Source: Quercus robur (Eukaryota; Streptophyta; Magnoliopsida; Fagales; Fagaceae). Taken from it: a stretch of DNA of 64,000 bases. Below the pieces are notes generated by a model. It made no database searches, was not told the origin of the DNA, and was given only the letters and a program-made list of their open reading frames with translations. The position numbers and the translations under genes are program-made. Every line of letters starts with the position of its first letter. The stretch's first letter is position 1. The stretch spans positions 49,476,354 through 49,540,353 of the forward strand of contig NC_065536.1 in NCBI RefSeq assembly GCF_932294415.1. Reading direction: 5' to 3'. Below are positions 41,356 to 53,179 of this stretch, in pieces.

Positions 41356-41572
41356 GTGCACATTTGGATACAACATTTTTTCCTCAACGTTTGCATTTGT
41401 GCTGTCCCGTGTGTTTTGTGTGGGCCCCGTGCACTATTCGTGGGACCCGGAAGTACTTTTTTCAGCAAAAACAACTTTAAAATTGGGTCTCATGGCACTA
41501 TTCACACATTTAAAAATTATTTTGTTATAATATTTTCAGTTTTAAGTAATAAGCGATATCCAAACAAACTCC
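41356..41572. mobile_element. PIF/Harbinger-like MITE of the GTTTGGAT family
   Basis: Begins GTGCACATTTGGATACAAC and ends GATATCCAAACAAACTCC, flanked by TAA at 41353-41355 and 41573-41575. A second, more decayed copy lies immediately to the left (about 41155-41350), giving a back-to-back pair. Confidence 0.8.
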
Positions 41573-41599
41573 TAATGTTAAAAAAGATAATAATAAAAA

Positions 41600-44400
41600 A
41601 TTGCTTTTTACTATATCAAAAAATTACTTTATCTTTTTTAGTATACCAATAAAATACCATATATTTCATCTTTTATTTTAACAGGCAACACATTAAAACA
41701 TTATAATCTACTCATTAAAATTAACTACACCATTGGTTACATAAAATAAATAAATAAATAAATAAAATATTAAAATACTAGTAGCAAGTTGCTACGGTGA
41801 CCTACTACTAACAAGTAACAATTTGCTTAAATTTTTTAATTAAGAGCGTAGATTTTGGTATTTGAACTGCTAAATTTTTTTTTTTTTTTTTTTGTTTAAT
41901 TTAGTAGCACAATATAAATGCTCTTATATCAACCATCTGATACAAATCATAAACCTCAATCTTCTACCACCTGCCACATCTGGAATCTCCTTAACCACAA
42001 CCTTTTTTTTTTTTTTAGTCCTCGTCCTCTTACCATATTTTTAAGTTATTTCTGTTCTGTAATAGCTCCATCCCAACCTCTTTAAACAACCTCGTTGTAC
42101 TATGAATTCAAACACAGACAGACCCAATAAATACCCTTACCCCCCCAAAAAAAAAAAAAAGGCACTGAAACACATTGAGGCCCCATAAAAATACGGGTTG
42201 ATATTAGATGAATCCATCTCCGTAGGAGATTTTCCACTTTCGGCTTTTTGGCCCGTTGGGTGAATATTTCAAAATAGTGGCAAAATCAGGATTACAATTC
42301 AAGAAAGCAAGATTAAAAGTAAAATTAATCTAAAATATATTAGTTTTTTTTTTGGAAAAAATAAACACACGCAAGAGAAAGGGAAAGAGGTTCTAACATA
42401 AAAATACACCACAAGTCCTCTTAAAAGTCATGGTAAATATTAGCTGATATCAATGACAAAAAATAAAAAATTATAAATTAATGTAATGACGCCTTTAGGA
42501 TGGTAGTGACCTACAAGGACGTTAAGTAGTTTCTTTAATTATTATTTGTATAATATATGAGACCCACTAAATAAAATGTTGTGAGGGAGTAGTGAAAAGG
42601 TAAGATAAACATCAATACGACTTGAGCTCTTAGGGACAACAAAAATTCACAACCTCCCCAAATTAGCCTACCACCTGTTAATCTGTTATATGGTTATTAA
42701 AAAATTATAAATTATAAATTACGGGTCCAAGTGTGAAATGATAAATTAATTTTAAAATATTGTGAAATTTTTGTTATATCATTTATACTACATAAACAAC
42801 TTTTATCATAACTTTTTTCACTATGGCAAAGGATAAAAAGCAAAGAGTGAGATGTGTCAGGGAGCATTTTGCATCCTTTTTACCATTTGTTAGATTTTTT
42901 TTTTTTTTTTTTTTTTTTCACTTTTAGGACTAATACGTTGTAGTTCTTAGTTTTTATAGTAAGGTGCTCTGTTTTTTTCATAGTTAGGCAAGCATAAGTA
43001 TAGCAGCTAAGAAAATTTTGGAGAAGGCAGGGGGCAATTGCCTGCTCTCGCCCCCTAGCTCCGCCTCTATTTTAAGATTACTCGACAACTGGTTCAAGTA
43101 AGTGGGATTAGTTATCTATAAGTTTTTCTGGTTAGAGACGAGAATAAAATGTTCTTCTTCATTAAGGTTCCCTAAATTAAAAAAAATAAAAATAAAAAAT
43201 AAAAATCTACCTTTAGGCTTTCTAAGAGAATTGTAGCAACAAAAAGTTTGATGGCAATTTCGGAAAAATCAATAAAAAATTGAAGCAACGTCAAAGGCAC
43301 AAATCAATCATTTCCCTTCTAGTGATATTTGCGCCCTACTCAATTGAGTTCAGGTTGTAAATCGTCTTTATGTTTGGAGCAGCCACTATTCATTTCCCTT
43401 ATTTTTGAACAAAATTATTCAGCAACCATACTTTCTACAATTGTTCCACTCAAGCGAGCTCTCCAATAAACATCTTAAAATGTTTACAGAAAGTTTGCGT
43501 GTCTCTCGCTAAAATCTTGCTCAAGTGAGATCCAAACTGAAAGTTTCGTTTGTACCTCGATCAAGCAAGATTCTTAAATTTAGTTTATTTCTTTTAAAAA
43601 TGTTCTCCAATTTTTAAGTTTTAAGTGAGATCAAGCAATAACATCACATACAAAGGAAGTTCTCATGGAAGCTATTGAAGCAATTCTTTGAAAATTACAG
43701 TAGATCATGGCTTTTTGGTGGGAATTTTAAATACATTTTGAAGGTTAATGAGAAGCATGTGGTGTAGGAGAAATACCAGAATAGCAAATGGCGGATCCAA
43801 ATAACAATTGTGAGAAAGCAATTAAGTTTAGACAGTAATCATATAGAGTAATTATCATAATAAAATGATTGAAACAGAAACTTAATTACTTGAAATATTG
43901 ATACTTGAATTAATACTTTACAAGATAGTACGCTTGACGATATTTGTTGAGGATTACAAATTTGGGGATTGGGGGGGCGGGGTGGGGGGGGGGGGGGGGG
44001 GGGGGGGATTATACAATGATTACAAATGGGAGTAGATTTACACAGGTAATTTCAAGTGAGTGTTTTCCAACTCACTTGAAAGAATTATTATATTTATAGC
44101 CAAATATTGGAGGCACTTATATATGGATACATTAATTTGAAGGCAAATGTCTTATGTTCATTCACAATTTCACATTTATATTAGTGGTTTCACTTTCACA
44201 TTCAGCCGAAGGAAGTGGTTTTGTTAATCACGTAATGCCTCTATATAGTGTGTTTGTTTCCCAAATAAATATATAATATATATATTAAAAAGTTTTAACC
44301 TATGACGTCCGCTCCTAATGATAAAACCAAGACACCAATCAATATTTGGTGTTGTTTTCTCCATGGGTTTCGAATATAGACCAATCACTATATAATCTGA
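41600..44400. other. gene-free AT-rich DNA with hAT-end debris
   Basis: Homopolymer runs, and near 43010-43070 a GGGGGC / GCCCCC and AGCTCCGCC arrangement typical of hAT ends but without a partner end. No open frame of interest. Confidence 0.4.
43971..44007. repeat. poly-G tract, 35 of 37 bases G
   Basis: Interrupted only by one C and one T. It can form G-quadruplexes. Confidence 0.95.
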
Positions 44401-44536
44401 CTATTTTGAACCATGAATCAAGCATGTTACTTGGAAAATACATGCCCACTAGTGCTATAGATAACAGAAACAAAGAGATATATTATATATAAAAGACACG
44501 TATAACGTAAGACATGAGTTTGAGTGTATGACGTAC

Positions 44537-44597
44537 CGTTAGTTTCTGATTTCGATCCCTTCTCAATGGCAAGAAGTTCTCCAATAATTGAACTCAT
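44537..44597 (-). CDS. possible short first exon of an unknown minus-strand gene
   Basis: ATG at 44595-44597 opens 20 codons (MSSIIGELLAIEKG..., then SKSETN) ending at a good donor, AACG before GTACGTCA. No further exon was recognised downstream (below 44530), so it could be chance or a relic of a lost gene. Confidence 0.25.
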
Positions 44598-45516
44598 TCT
44601 GAAAAAAATGGCTGTAGAATCTGTCAATCTGAGCTCTAATACTAGAAAAATGGATTGGATTTATTTGAAAGGCACAAATTAAGAAAGAGACCAATAGCCA
44701 AATTTATAGACTAAAAGTTGTGCTGGGGAGGGCACTAAGAAACTCAATTAAGTTGTTGGGACTTGGGAGTAGTTGGTAAACTTTGAATAGTCTCAAATAT
44801 TTTTCATGCTATCTGGCTCGCTCGGTCCTCTTTCTCTGTGTTTTCTAATTTCTATGTCTTTTTCTCTCTTCCCATGAGTAGTGGTTGGAGAGAGAAGGGA
44901 CATACTGATGGCTTTATTCTTTATAAAGATGAAAAAAAAAAAAAAGAAGATAAAAAAGACAAAATAGTATTCATGTCACGTGTTATGTTTGCCTCTTAAA
45001 TGTATTTTATTTTATTACTTTTCCCTATAATTAATTTGAATTCATCTTCATTGTTGAATATTTCTAACGTTACTGTCACAGCCGACTCCTTTTAGGTATT
45101 AAAATGATCACTTTTCTACTTTTCTAGTTTTCTTCGGACATGCAGTCAGAAAATTCGGCTTAACGTGGAATTTTTTATAGGAAAAAAATAGTATTTGACG
45201 TGGAAGAGTAATGATAGTTATCTATACAACACATTTTTCGTTAAATTATAGATATCATATAATAATTAGTGTGTAATAAGATTTTTCCAAACGTTCTAAC
45301 TTTGGATGAACTTCCTTCCTAGGTAGTTCATTAATTGTACATTTGAGTTCATGAAATGGGGACATATTTTTGGATTTGGCACTAAATGTTCTTTTTTTTC
45401 TTTTTTCTTTTTTCCTAATCTATATTGCTGTTTATGAAAGCTTTGTACTTAAGGTTTATGAAAGCTTCGAACTTAAGGTTTTTTTTTTTCCTTAGTACAC
45501 TCATTAACATTTCCAC

Positions 45517-45549
<33 letters not shown>

Positions 45550-45637
45550 GAAATGTTAAAATAGTGCTCTAAAGGCAATGGTTTAGAAACTATTTTAGAA
45601 ATATTTTATGGAAAAATGATAAAGCAATTAATTTTAT

Positions 45638-45797
45638 GAGAAATATTATATCCACAACATTTTCACAACATATTTTAAGTGGCAGGTTATTATTGGTAGA
45701 GCAAAAAAATAATTTTAATGATAAATTCAAATTAGAACTAATAATAACTAATCACCTATAATTTGTTGTGAAAATATTATAGACGTAACACTTCTCT
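45638..45797. mobile_element. hAT-type MITE with 8-bp target duplication
   Basis: Flanked by AATTTTAT at 45630-45637 and 45798-45805. Inner inverted motif CACAACATTTTCACAACA / TTGTTGTGAAAATATTAT. Same family as 27524-27909 and 683-820. Confidence 0.8.
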
Positions 45798-45894
45798 AAT
45801 TTTATTTACAGCTTTTCTATATTTTTCATAAAAGGAATGTCCAAACTTTTTTAATATAATTTATTAATAATTACCTTAAAAATACACATTAATA

Positions 45895-45896
45895 TG

Positions 45897-45929
<33 letters not shown>

Positions 45930-45949
45930 TACGCGCACAAAAAAGGTTC

Positions 45950-45981
<32 letters not shown>
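45895..45981. repeat. compound (TA)n-(GA)n microsatellite
   Basis: TA dinucleotides, then GA, a short unique stretch, then TA again and CACGCGCG. A further (AT)n run lies at 45518-45541. Confidence 0.9.
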
Positions 45982-45983
<2 letters not shown>

Positions 45984-46006
45984 GCGCGCACAAGTAACGG
46001 AACCTT

Positions 46007-46137
46007 TCAATGCTGAGCAGCCTGAGCTGAGCCTCCACGCTCTGCCTTAATTTCCTCTAATGTCACCCCAAACCAATGGATTTGTTCTACAAGCGAAGGC
46101 ATGGGCCAATTCTTATAGTTGATGACATTGAAACCTT
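46007..46137 (-). pseudogene. possible orphan last exon of an unrecognised protein
   Basis: On the minus strand an acceptor (CATTTAG) at 46138-46144 opens 43 codons reading FNVINYKNWPMPSLVEQIHW then FGVTLEEIKAERGG and ending at a TGA (46007-46009). The composition looks like real protein: Trp, Pro, charged helix. I do not recognise the family, and no upstream exon is visible above 46150, so it is probably a fragment. Confidence 0.35.
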
Positions 46138-46691
46138 CTAAATGTCAAATCTCTAATAAGATTTCATTGATATCTACAACTTAATTATATGTTACATCAG
46201 GTATCGAGTCAATATGTGGGTTGGTAGTGAAATTACATGGAACCATCCATCGCTGGTAGTGAGTATTGACTAGCACGAATGTGCATTTTCGTGATTATCG
46301 GTAGTAAGTATTGACTAGCACGAATATGCATGTTCTTGATTATCATTGAGAGACAGAGAAGATGTTTCCCTTTGAATAAATTGGTCCGTTATATCAGGAA
46401 TCTTCTTTTTCTTTTTCTTTTTTCTTTTTTTTCATTTTAAAGTCCTGAAAAAATAATAAAATAATCAGCCGTCTAAGACAGTTTTTATTTTTCACAATCA
46501 ATTCTACAGTTTATTGCTACAGTTTATTGCGGTTGTGATAGATGCATTAAAAAGTAGTAATATTAGTGATGATGGTCTAACGGTTTCATATAAAAATTAA
46601 ATTACTTCAATTATAAATTTTAACAACAATAAGAATTTATCCCTCCTAATTGAGGAATGGCATTTAAACCCTCATTCTTGAGAAATTATTA

Positions 46692-46910
46692 GGTGTTAGT
46701 TTGGATATAGCATTTTTTCCTTAACGTTTGCGTTTGTGCTGTCTCGTGCGTTTTTTAGTGGGTCTTGTGCATTGTTCACAAGACCCACAAGTACTTTTTT
46801 TCAGCAAAAACAACTTTAAAACTGAGTCCCACAGCACTATTCATATTTTTAAAAATTATTTTGCTACATTGTTTTCAGTTTTTAGCAATAAACGGTATCC
46901 AAACAAACCC
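46692..46910. mobile_element. PIF/Harbinger-like MITE of the GTTTGGAT family
   Basis: Begins GGTGTTAGTTTGGATATAGC and ends GGTATCCAAACAAACCC; TTA before, TAG after. Highly similar to 41356-41572 over its whole length. Confidence 0.75.
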
Positions 46911-46913
46911 TAG

Positions 46914-48149
46914 GTCTACCAAGAGGACTATTGTTGTGGTCCTCCCAATTAATGAGATAATGTCATTTATGCAAATGTGTGAGTGAACTTCCTAATCAGC
47001 ACAAGGAATAAAAAATAAAAATTACTAGTGATGTCACATTTGCATAAATAAAAGTATTTTATTGGTTGGGAGGTCAAGGGAGACCACGTCAGCAATCCTC
47101 CTGCTGGACCTAATAATTTCTCCTCATTCTCCTTATAAAAAAATTTAAAAAAAAAAAAAAAAAAATCACATATTTATAGTGTATACATGCCGTAATTGAT
47201 GCTACCTACAAGCTCTCCATATGTTTTTTTTTTTTTTTGGGCATTATTTAAGGATCACTAAATGTTATTTTTCACTCTATCTGTTCCAAATTGTTGGTCT
47301 TGTATTCTATTTTAGGATGTCCTAAAATTTTGTCATACTTCTAAAATTACAAACAATTAATATACTGAATTTCCTATTATGCCCTTACCAAACACAAGCA
47401 CTTTAAATAATAAATTTTTTTTACAAACTTTGTTTAAGAGTAATTTTGGAACCTTCAATCTTTTAAATCAAGAAAAAAGTTTTTTTCCAAAAAAAAAAAT
47501 ACAAGAAACAAGTCAATATTTGATATTCTCTTAAAAAAGTTGAGTTTTCTAAACAAGACTAACTATCTGGGACAGAGATAGTAGCTTTCAATGAATTATT
47601 TTAGAAATTAAAAAAAAAAAAATTTACACAATAATCAAGAAAATAAACCACTAAATGCATGGTGAATTTTGGCTTCACCAGACCCCTTCTTACAATAGAT
47701 ATGTGTTTTTATCCATGTGAAACAGGAAGCTACCCAAACACATGGTAACAGCCAATTTCCAAGTAAATTCCATGGCGTGTCTTATTGTTAGCATTGGTTT
47801 AATTGGGTTGGCTGTGATACATTTTACTTCTCTATTGCTTTCATAGGGCTCAAATTTACTAGCTAAATGATTTCATTTGTTTCAAGTTAATTAAACAGTG
47901 TGCAGGTAATAGAAGGACTGCAATGAGCAAAGTGAAAACCGTGAAAGGTGTTGGCTGGGATAATTGTGCCTTTGGAAATGGTTTGCTTTCCTTCGGATTG
48001 TTGCACAAGTTTTGGATTGTTTATGATAGGGAATATTTTCACCAGCTAGAAAATTTTTCTATCACCCTTAGAGTCTTCAGTCACCAAAAGCATCATCAGC
48101 TTACTAAAAGAGTCTTTGACCACCAAAAGCATCGTCGGTCACAAAGGGA
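46914..48149. other. mostly gene-free stretch
   Basis: AT-rich with A and T runs. An ATG at 47923 opens 85 codons (MSKVKTVKGVGWDN...) that run into the tandem array and include a twofold repeat of SHQKHHQL. The protein is not recognised and is likely not a gene. Confidence 0.3.
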
Positions 48150-48830
48150 GCGTGGCACCATGCGCCACATTCTGCCTTAACGGTCGTCACGTATCGAGGA
48201 GGGGTCGTCAGGGACCAAGGGGTCAGGTACTTTCCCTAACACCATGCAACACATTCCACCCTGACGATCATCACGTATTAAGGGGTTGTCAAGGACCTAG
48301 GGGTCGTCAGGTACCTTCCCTGACACTATACGACACACTCTGCCCTGACGGTCGTCACGTATCAAGGGATTGTCAGGGACCAAAGGGTCGTTAGGGACCT
48401 AAGGGTCATCAAGTACCTTCCCTGACACCACGCAACACATCCTACCCTGATGGTCATCACGTATCAAGGGTCATCTGGGACCTAAGGGTCGTCAGGTACC
48501 TTCCCTGACACCATGTGACACACTCCACCCTGACGGTCATCACGTATCAATGGGTTGTTAGGTAGCCAGGGGTCGTTAGGTACCTTCCCTGACACCACGA
48601 GACACATTTCGCCCTGACGGTCGTCACGTATCAAAGGGTCATCAAGGACCTATAGGTCATCAGGTACCTTCCTTAACACCATGCGACACACTCTACCTTA
48701 ATAGTCGTCACATATCAATTGGTCATCAGGGACCAAAGGGTCGTCAAATATCTTCCCTAATACCACGCGACACATTCCACCCTGATGGTGGTCACATATC
48801 AAAGGGTCGTCAAGTACCCTACTCATCGCC
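48150..48830. repeat. tandem array of about eight 84-bp units
   Basis: The marker ACACCATGCGACACA and following CCCTGACGGTCGTCACGTAT recur at about 48158, 48240, 48325, 48426, 48508, 48593, 48678 and 48761: spacing 82-85 bp except one 101-bp unit with an internal duplication. Each unit contains a small stem, TCAGGTACCTTCCCTGA. Too long and too variable for CRISPR, and in a plant genome. Confidence 0.92.
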
Positions 48831-49645
48831 TAAAATATGCAAACACTAACTCATCTAAACTGATGAGACACTTTTGAAAGACGACCCACTATACTCATCC
48901 AATCAACAGACCAACTTACACACTGATAAGGGTATTTTCGTCCAATAAAGTCCATCGAGCACTTTGACTCGTCAGGATGAAATACTCCGCCACTAACCTG
49001 TCAGGGCATGTGCCTCTTCTGGTGGGACCCACCGCCAACTACAAACTCGTCAGGAAGAACTCCTCATTTGACTTCCTTGAAGTCTCTGCGAATAAGTGCT
49101 CCACGTATGTGCCCAACGAATGGTTGCATATATACCCAACAGATGGTCACGTCTTATCCTTTGTATTCATACCAACGGGGATGGTCCTACCAACGGTTAA
49201 GTAACTAGGTTCCACAAACTTTTACGTATTCTCCACTCATGCATCCCTATATGGAGGGAACTTGTGTGCCACGCCCAAAGACCGTACTCCACACTCATGT
49301 CTTTCCTATTCACTACCAGATCTCAGTCACACCTCTCTCACTCTTTGTCTCTTCATTTTTATCATCAGCCTTGACTCTCTGACTCTTCTTCTTCTCCTCA
49401 AAACTCCAATCGCTTCTCTTTCTTCTCTACAAATTCTACATTATTTAAAATCAAAACTCTAGCCGTCCCCATGTCTCTTAACCCTCTACTCTATCTTCTC
49501 TTCAAATCCCTAGCTGCCTCCTCTATTATCTCTTCTCCTCAAAACCATAGCTATCCCTCTACTCTCTCTTCTCCTTCACGGGTTCACAACTTCACCAGTT
49601 CACCCCTTTCTTCAGCTTTCAACTAACGAATCCACTAGCAAGGTA
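48831..49645 (+). other. transcribed-looking leader region, origin unknown
   Basis: Continues the GTCGTCAGG theme of the array, then a TATA-like ATATATACC (49128-49136), then CT-rich sequence (49300-49640) ending in a plausible donor CTAGCAAG before GTATATG at 49642. It resembles the LTR/leader region of a Tat-like element or the 5' UTR of a lost gene. Confidence 0.3.
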
Positions 49646-50678
49646 TATGAACAACGTCTATTTCTCATACTCATTTACAATTTTACACACACCACTTTTG
49701 CAAAAAAAAAAAAAAAAAATTAAAAAAATGTTACTTTTCCAAGTTGAAAATCATGAATTATTTTAGTTCAAAAAAATAAATTGAACGGTTCTATCATTGC
49801 CAAAAGCTCAAGCCTTAGATGTTAGATCTATCATTGCGAGATCAACTTGCTTAGGAAGAGAACTGAAATTGGAGGAGAGATTTGCTCAGATCTATTTTTT
49901 TGTAAGAGAGACTAGGAAGTGAGATTCTCATAAAGGAAAAACAAAAAAGAGACAGAGAGGCGGGGAGAGAGACGAACTGAAAAGACTAAAGAGAGTTGCA
50001 GTGTGTTTGTGTTATTTGCTTAGGGAAGATATTAGAGCATGAGATATTTTATATTTTTAAAACAAAAAAAAAAAATTCCACAACCACACACTTGTTTCTC
50101 ATCACATGACTTTCACTTGTTTTTTTAGATGAAGACCTGCCACATTTCAAACTTTAACGTATCTTTGTTTTGTTTTTATGAAATAAACTTTTTTGTGTTA
50201 ATCACTATCATGTTGGTTGTTTATTACTAATAATAGATCTATTTTTTTTAATGTTGATTTTAAAATAATTGGGTCTTGCTCTATGTCTATGTTTCCTTTT
50301 CTAGTCTTTTTGTTTCTATCCTCATAAAATAAATAATTGATGACGTTTGGGGTTTTTTTTTTTTTTTTTTGGTGTTAATCAATATATTGTTAACTATTTA
50401 GTACTAATAATAGATTTGTTTGTTTTTTTGTTGATTTTAAAATTATTTGTTGTACTTTATGATTTCTTTTCAAGTTTATTTGTTTCTGTCATCTTAGAAT
50501 TACTAAGGATATGTTTGGTAACTGTTTTTTCCCCTTATTTTCTATTTCCAAAAACAATTTTCTATTTTTGAGACTAAAAAACTTGTTTGGAAACCCAAAA
50601 TGAATAGAAAACAAAAACTGTTCTCAAAACTCAATTTGTGAAGGAAACTGAAAACATGCAAAAGACTATTTTCAGTTT

Positions 50679-52515
50679 GAATAAAGTTTAGCTACAAAAC
50701 CAGTTGTAGCCTGAGGTTACAAACTGCTCTAATAAAATGACATGTGTAAAAAATGGCATGTGCAATGCACATGATTACTTAAGTAAATTTAACCCAACTA
50801 ACCTTAGCTAACTACACTACCTATTAAAAAAATAAAAAATAAAAACTATAAACCTAAAAGAACCTATACGTGCAATCTCTCTCTCCCCTCTATTTCCCTA
50901 TTTCATTGACTTCTCTCTCTAAACCGTAACCTAGAAACCCAGCTCCCACCAGTCACCCAAAGCCTCCTGTCTCCACTGCCGGCCAGCCTCAAATTCTGTA
51001 CTGTCTCCACTGCTGGCTCACCACCTCAAACCCTCCTCTGTCTTCTCCGCCGGCCCACCCAGTTCCGCAGCTCAAAGCCACCTCTTGTTCCCTGTTTTTA
51101 TGGCTAAGCCACCTTAATCCACCCTGTTGGCATAAATGTCCAAGCCAAACCCTGTTTTTATGATGTGGCATGGATTTGTTGGCTTTCTTCCAAGGCTAAC
51201 ATACGGGAACATGCTTTAAGTAGGATAGGAAAGGTGTAAGCATTGTGTGGGGCTGAATGACATAGCTGTTAATGGTACAAAAGTAGGGCTTCTTTTGGTT
51301 CATTGTTATTTGAGTATCTCCTTATCATGGTGTTCCACATGAAAGTAATGCGTCTGCTAATTCTGTCAAAAACCTTCCGAGCATATATTAAGTCTCCAAA
51401 ATCCAATGAGGTACTGAAAGTTAGAAGCCTACTCACTGGAATATGGTCTATAATGAAACATGTTTTGCAAATGCAAGCATGAATCTGCAATAGTTCCATC
51501 ATATTTGTACATCTTTCAAGTAGAGATAATGTTTGTGCTACATTTGATTCGAAGGAGAGTTGATTTGATGGATTCAACAAAATAGGTGCCATTGAATTAT
51601 TGGTACTCTATTTCAACTTGACTGCCTAGGCTCAACAACATTCAAAACAGAAGCTTTTGATGATGACCATTTTTAAGAGGGCTGTGATTTTAAATACTCA
51701 TTAATTAAACAGCTTTGACTACAATGAGAAGCTCCCTCGACAAGTTAATGACTCCAAATTTTTAATTGATCAAAGTTTGTTGGCACTGAATTAGAGAACC
51801 ACAAGAGATGCTTGCAGAAACATAGGGATGCAGAGATTTACTAAAATGAGCACTTATAGAGAATGAAAATAAAATGAATGATACAGCATAGTTATGCATT
51901 GTGTAGCACTCTACTATAGCGATAATGTTTACATTAATAATCAAACAACACCAGAAAATCCAAAACTCACATTAATAATCAAACACAATTTATTCAGAAA
52001 AAATTAATAGAATTAAAAGAGTAAATTTAGTTTTCTATAAATAAAACAAAAGGAAATTTTGATTCTCAAAAAAAAAAAAAAAAACAAAAGGAAATTTAGT
52101 TTTGACTGGTGAAGCGGTGGAGCGACGGACAAGAGGTGGCTTTGAGTGGCGGAACTAGGTGGGCCGGCGGTAGTGACAGAGAAGGATTTGAGGTGGTGGG
52201 CTGGCAGTGGAGACTACAAAATTTGAGGTTGGCCGGCGGTGGAGACAGGAGGCTTTGGGTGACCGGTGGGAGCTGGGTTTCTGGGTTACGGTTTAGAGAG
52301 AGAAGTCGATGAAAGAGGGAAAGAGAGGAGGGAGAGAGAGAGAGAGAGAGATTATACGTATAGGTTCTTTTAGGTTTTTCTTTTTTTTTTTTTTTTAATA
52401 GGTAGTGTAGTTAACTAAGGTTAGTTGGATTAAGTTTACTTAAGTAATCATGTGCATTGCACATGCCATTTTTTACACATGTCAGTTTAACTGGTTTTGT
52501 AGCTAAACTTTGTAC
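50679..52515. mobile_element. Pack-MULE with about 400-bp terminal inverted repeats and a PPR gene fragment
   Basis: Flanked by a perfect 9-bp target duplication TTTCAGTTT (50670-50678, 52516-52524), the hallmark of Mutator-like elements. The left arm 50679-51085 and right arm 52105-52515 are inverted copies: AAAGTTTAGCTACAAAACC, GGCATGTGCAATGCACATGA, CCAACTAACCTTAG and a CT-rich then GCCGGCC-containing inner part. No transposase. The centre carries a PPR fragment on the minus strand, so this looks like gene capture. Confidence 0.88.
51180..51592 (-). pseudogene. pentatricopeptide repeat (PPR) protein fragment captured by the MULE
   Basis: Opens with 107 codons: SLLERCTNMMELLQIHACI, then DHIPVSRLLTFST, then DLIYARKVFDRI and FMWNTMIRRYSNN then EPKEALLLYH, the N terminus of a PLS/E-type PPR protein. 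After a stop the similarity continues in another frame (APHNAYTFPILLKAC, about 51195-51240). PPR proteins act in organelle RNA processing and editing; this piece has only one or two repeats and cannot act as such. Confidence 0.8.
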
Positions 52516-52821
52516 TTTCAGTTTCTAATTTTCAAAAGTTAATGAAAACACGCATTTAATTTAATGAATCTATCTCATTTAATGAGTTAGCATTAGAGTT
52601 CAAATCCTAATAACAACATATTTTACTATTTTCTTCTTTTTTTTTTCAAAAAACTATCTTTTTTTATTTCAAATAACCAAACATGTTTTTTATTTCAAAA
52701 ATACAAGAAAATTGTTTTTTCTTTATATTCCCAAAAACAAGCTTTTGAAAATAGAAAACAAAACCTGTTACCTAACATAACCTAATTTTTTACTTAATAA
52801 TTTCTCTTTAAATTTTTCTAG

Positions 52822-52944
52822 ATAGAAAATGATGAGATGCAACTTATTGACACTAAGTATGAAGGTAAAGACATTGACTTAAAAGATGAACTTGATGAAA
52901 CCTGCTGAACTTCCTCCGCCAAAGAAGTCTAAGTCTAAGACTAA
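52822..52944 (+). pseudogene. possible fragment before a BED zinc finger of a hAT transposase-like gene
   Basis: Follows an acceptor-like TTTTTCTAG. Reads NDEMQLIDTKYEGKDIDLKD and ELDE, then after a frameshift ELPPPKKSKSKTK, where RICESLEEPER-like proteins have a Pro/Lys-rich stretch just before the BED finger. A MITE begins at 52945 and ends the similarity. The assignment rests on one short motif. Confidence 0.25.
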
Positions 52945-53175
52945 GGGTCTGTTTGGATATTGCTTATTTTGCTGAAAATTGAAAACAATGTAGCAAAATA
53001 ATTTTTAAATGTATGAATAGTGTCATGAGACCCATTTTTAATGAAAGTTTTATAAAAAAAAAAGGTTTGTGGGTCCCGTGAACAGTGCACGGATCCACTG
53101 GAAAGCACTGAAATGCACTTCTCAATGAAACAAAGGTGTAAAATGTAGACACGTTGCGTTTTAGCCAAATTCAAT
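52945..53175. mobile_element. PIF/Harbinger-like MITE of the GTTTGGAT family, reverse orientation
   Basis: Begins GGGTCTGTTTGGATATTGC after TAA; the inside (GTAGCAAAATAATTTTTAAA, GTGGGTCCCGTGAACAGTGC) is the reverse complement of 46692-46910. Ends near GCCAAATTCAATGTAG, with the terminus decayed. Confidence 0.65.
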
Positions 53176-53179
53176 GTAG

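Noticed and set aside
48150-48830. CRISPR-like array
   Set aside because: Units are contiguous, 84 bp and mutually diverged with no unique spacers, in a plant genome.
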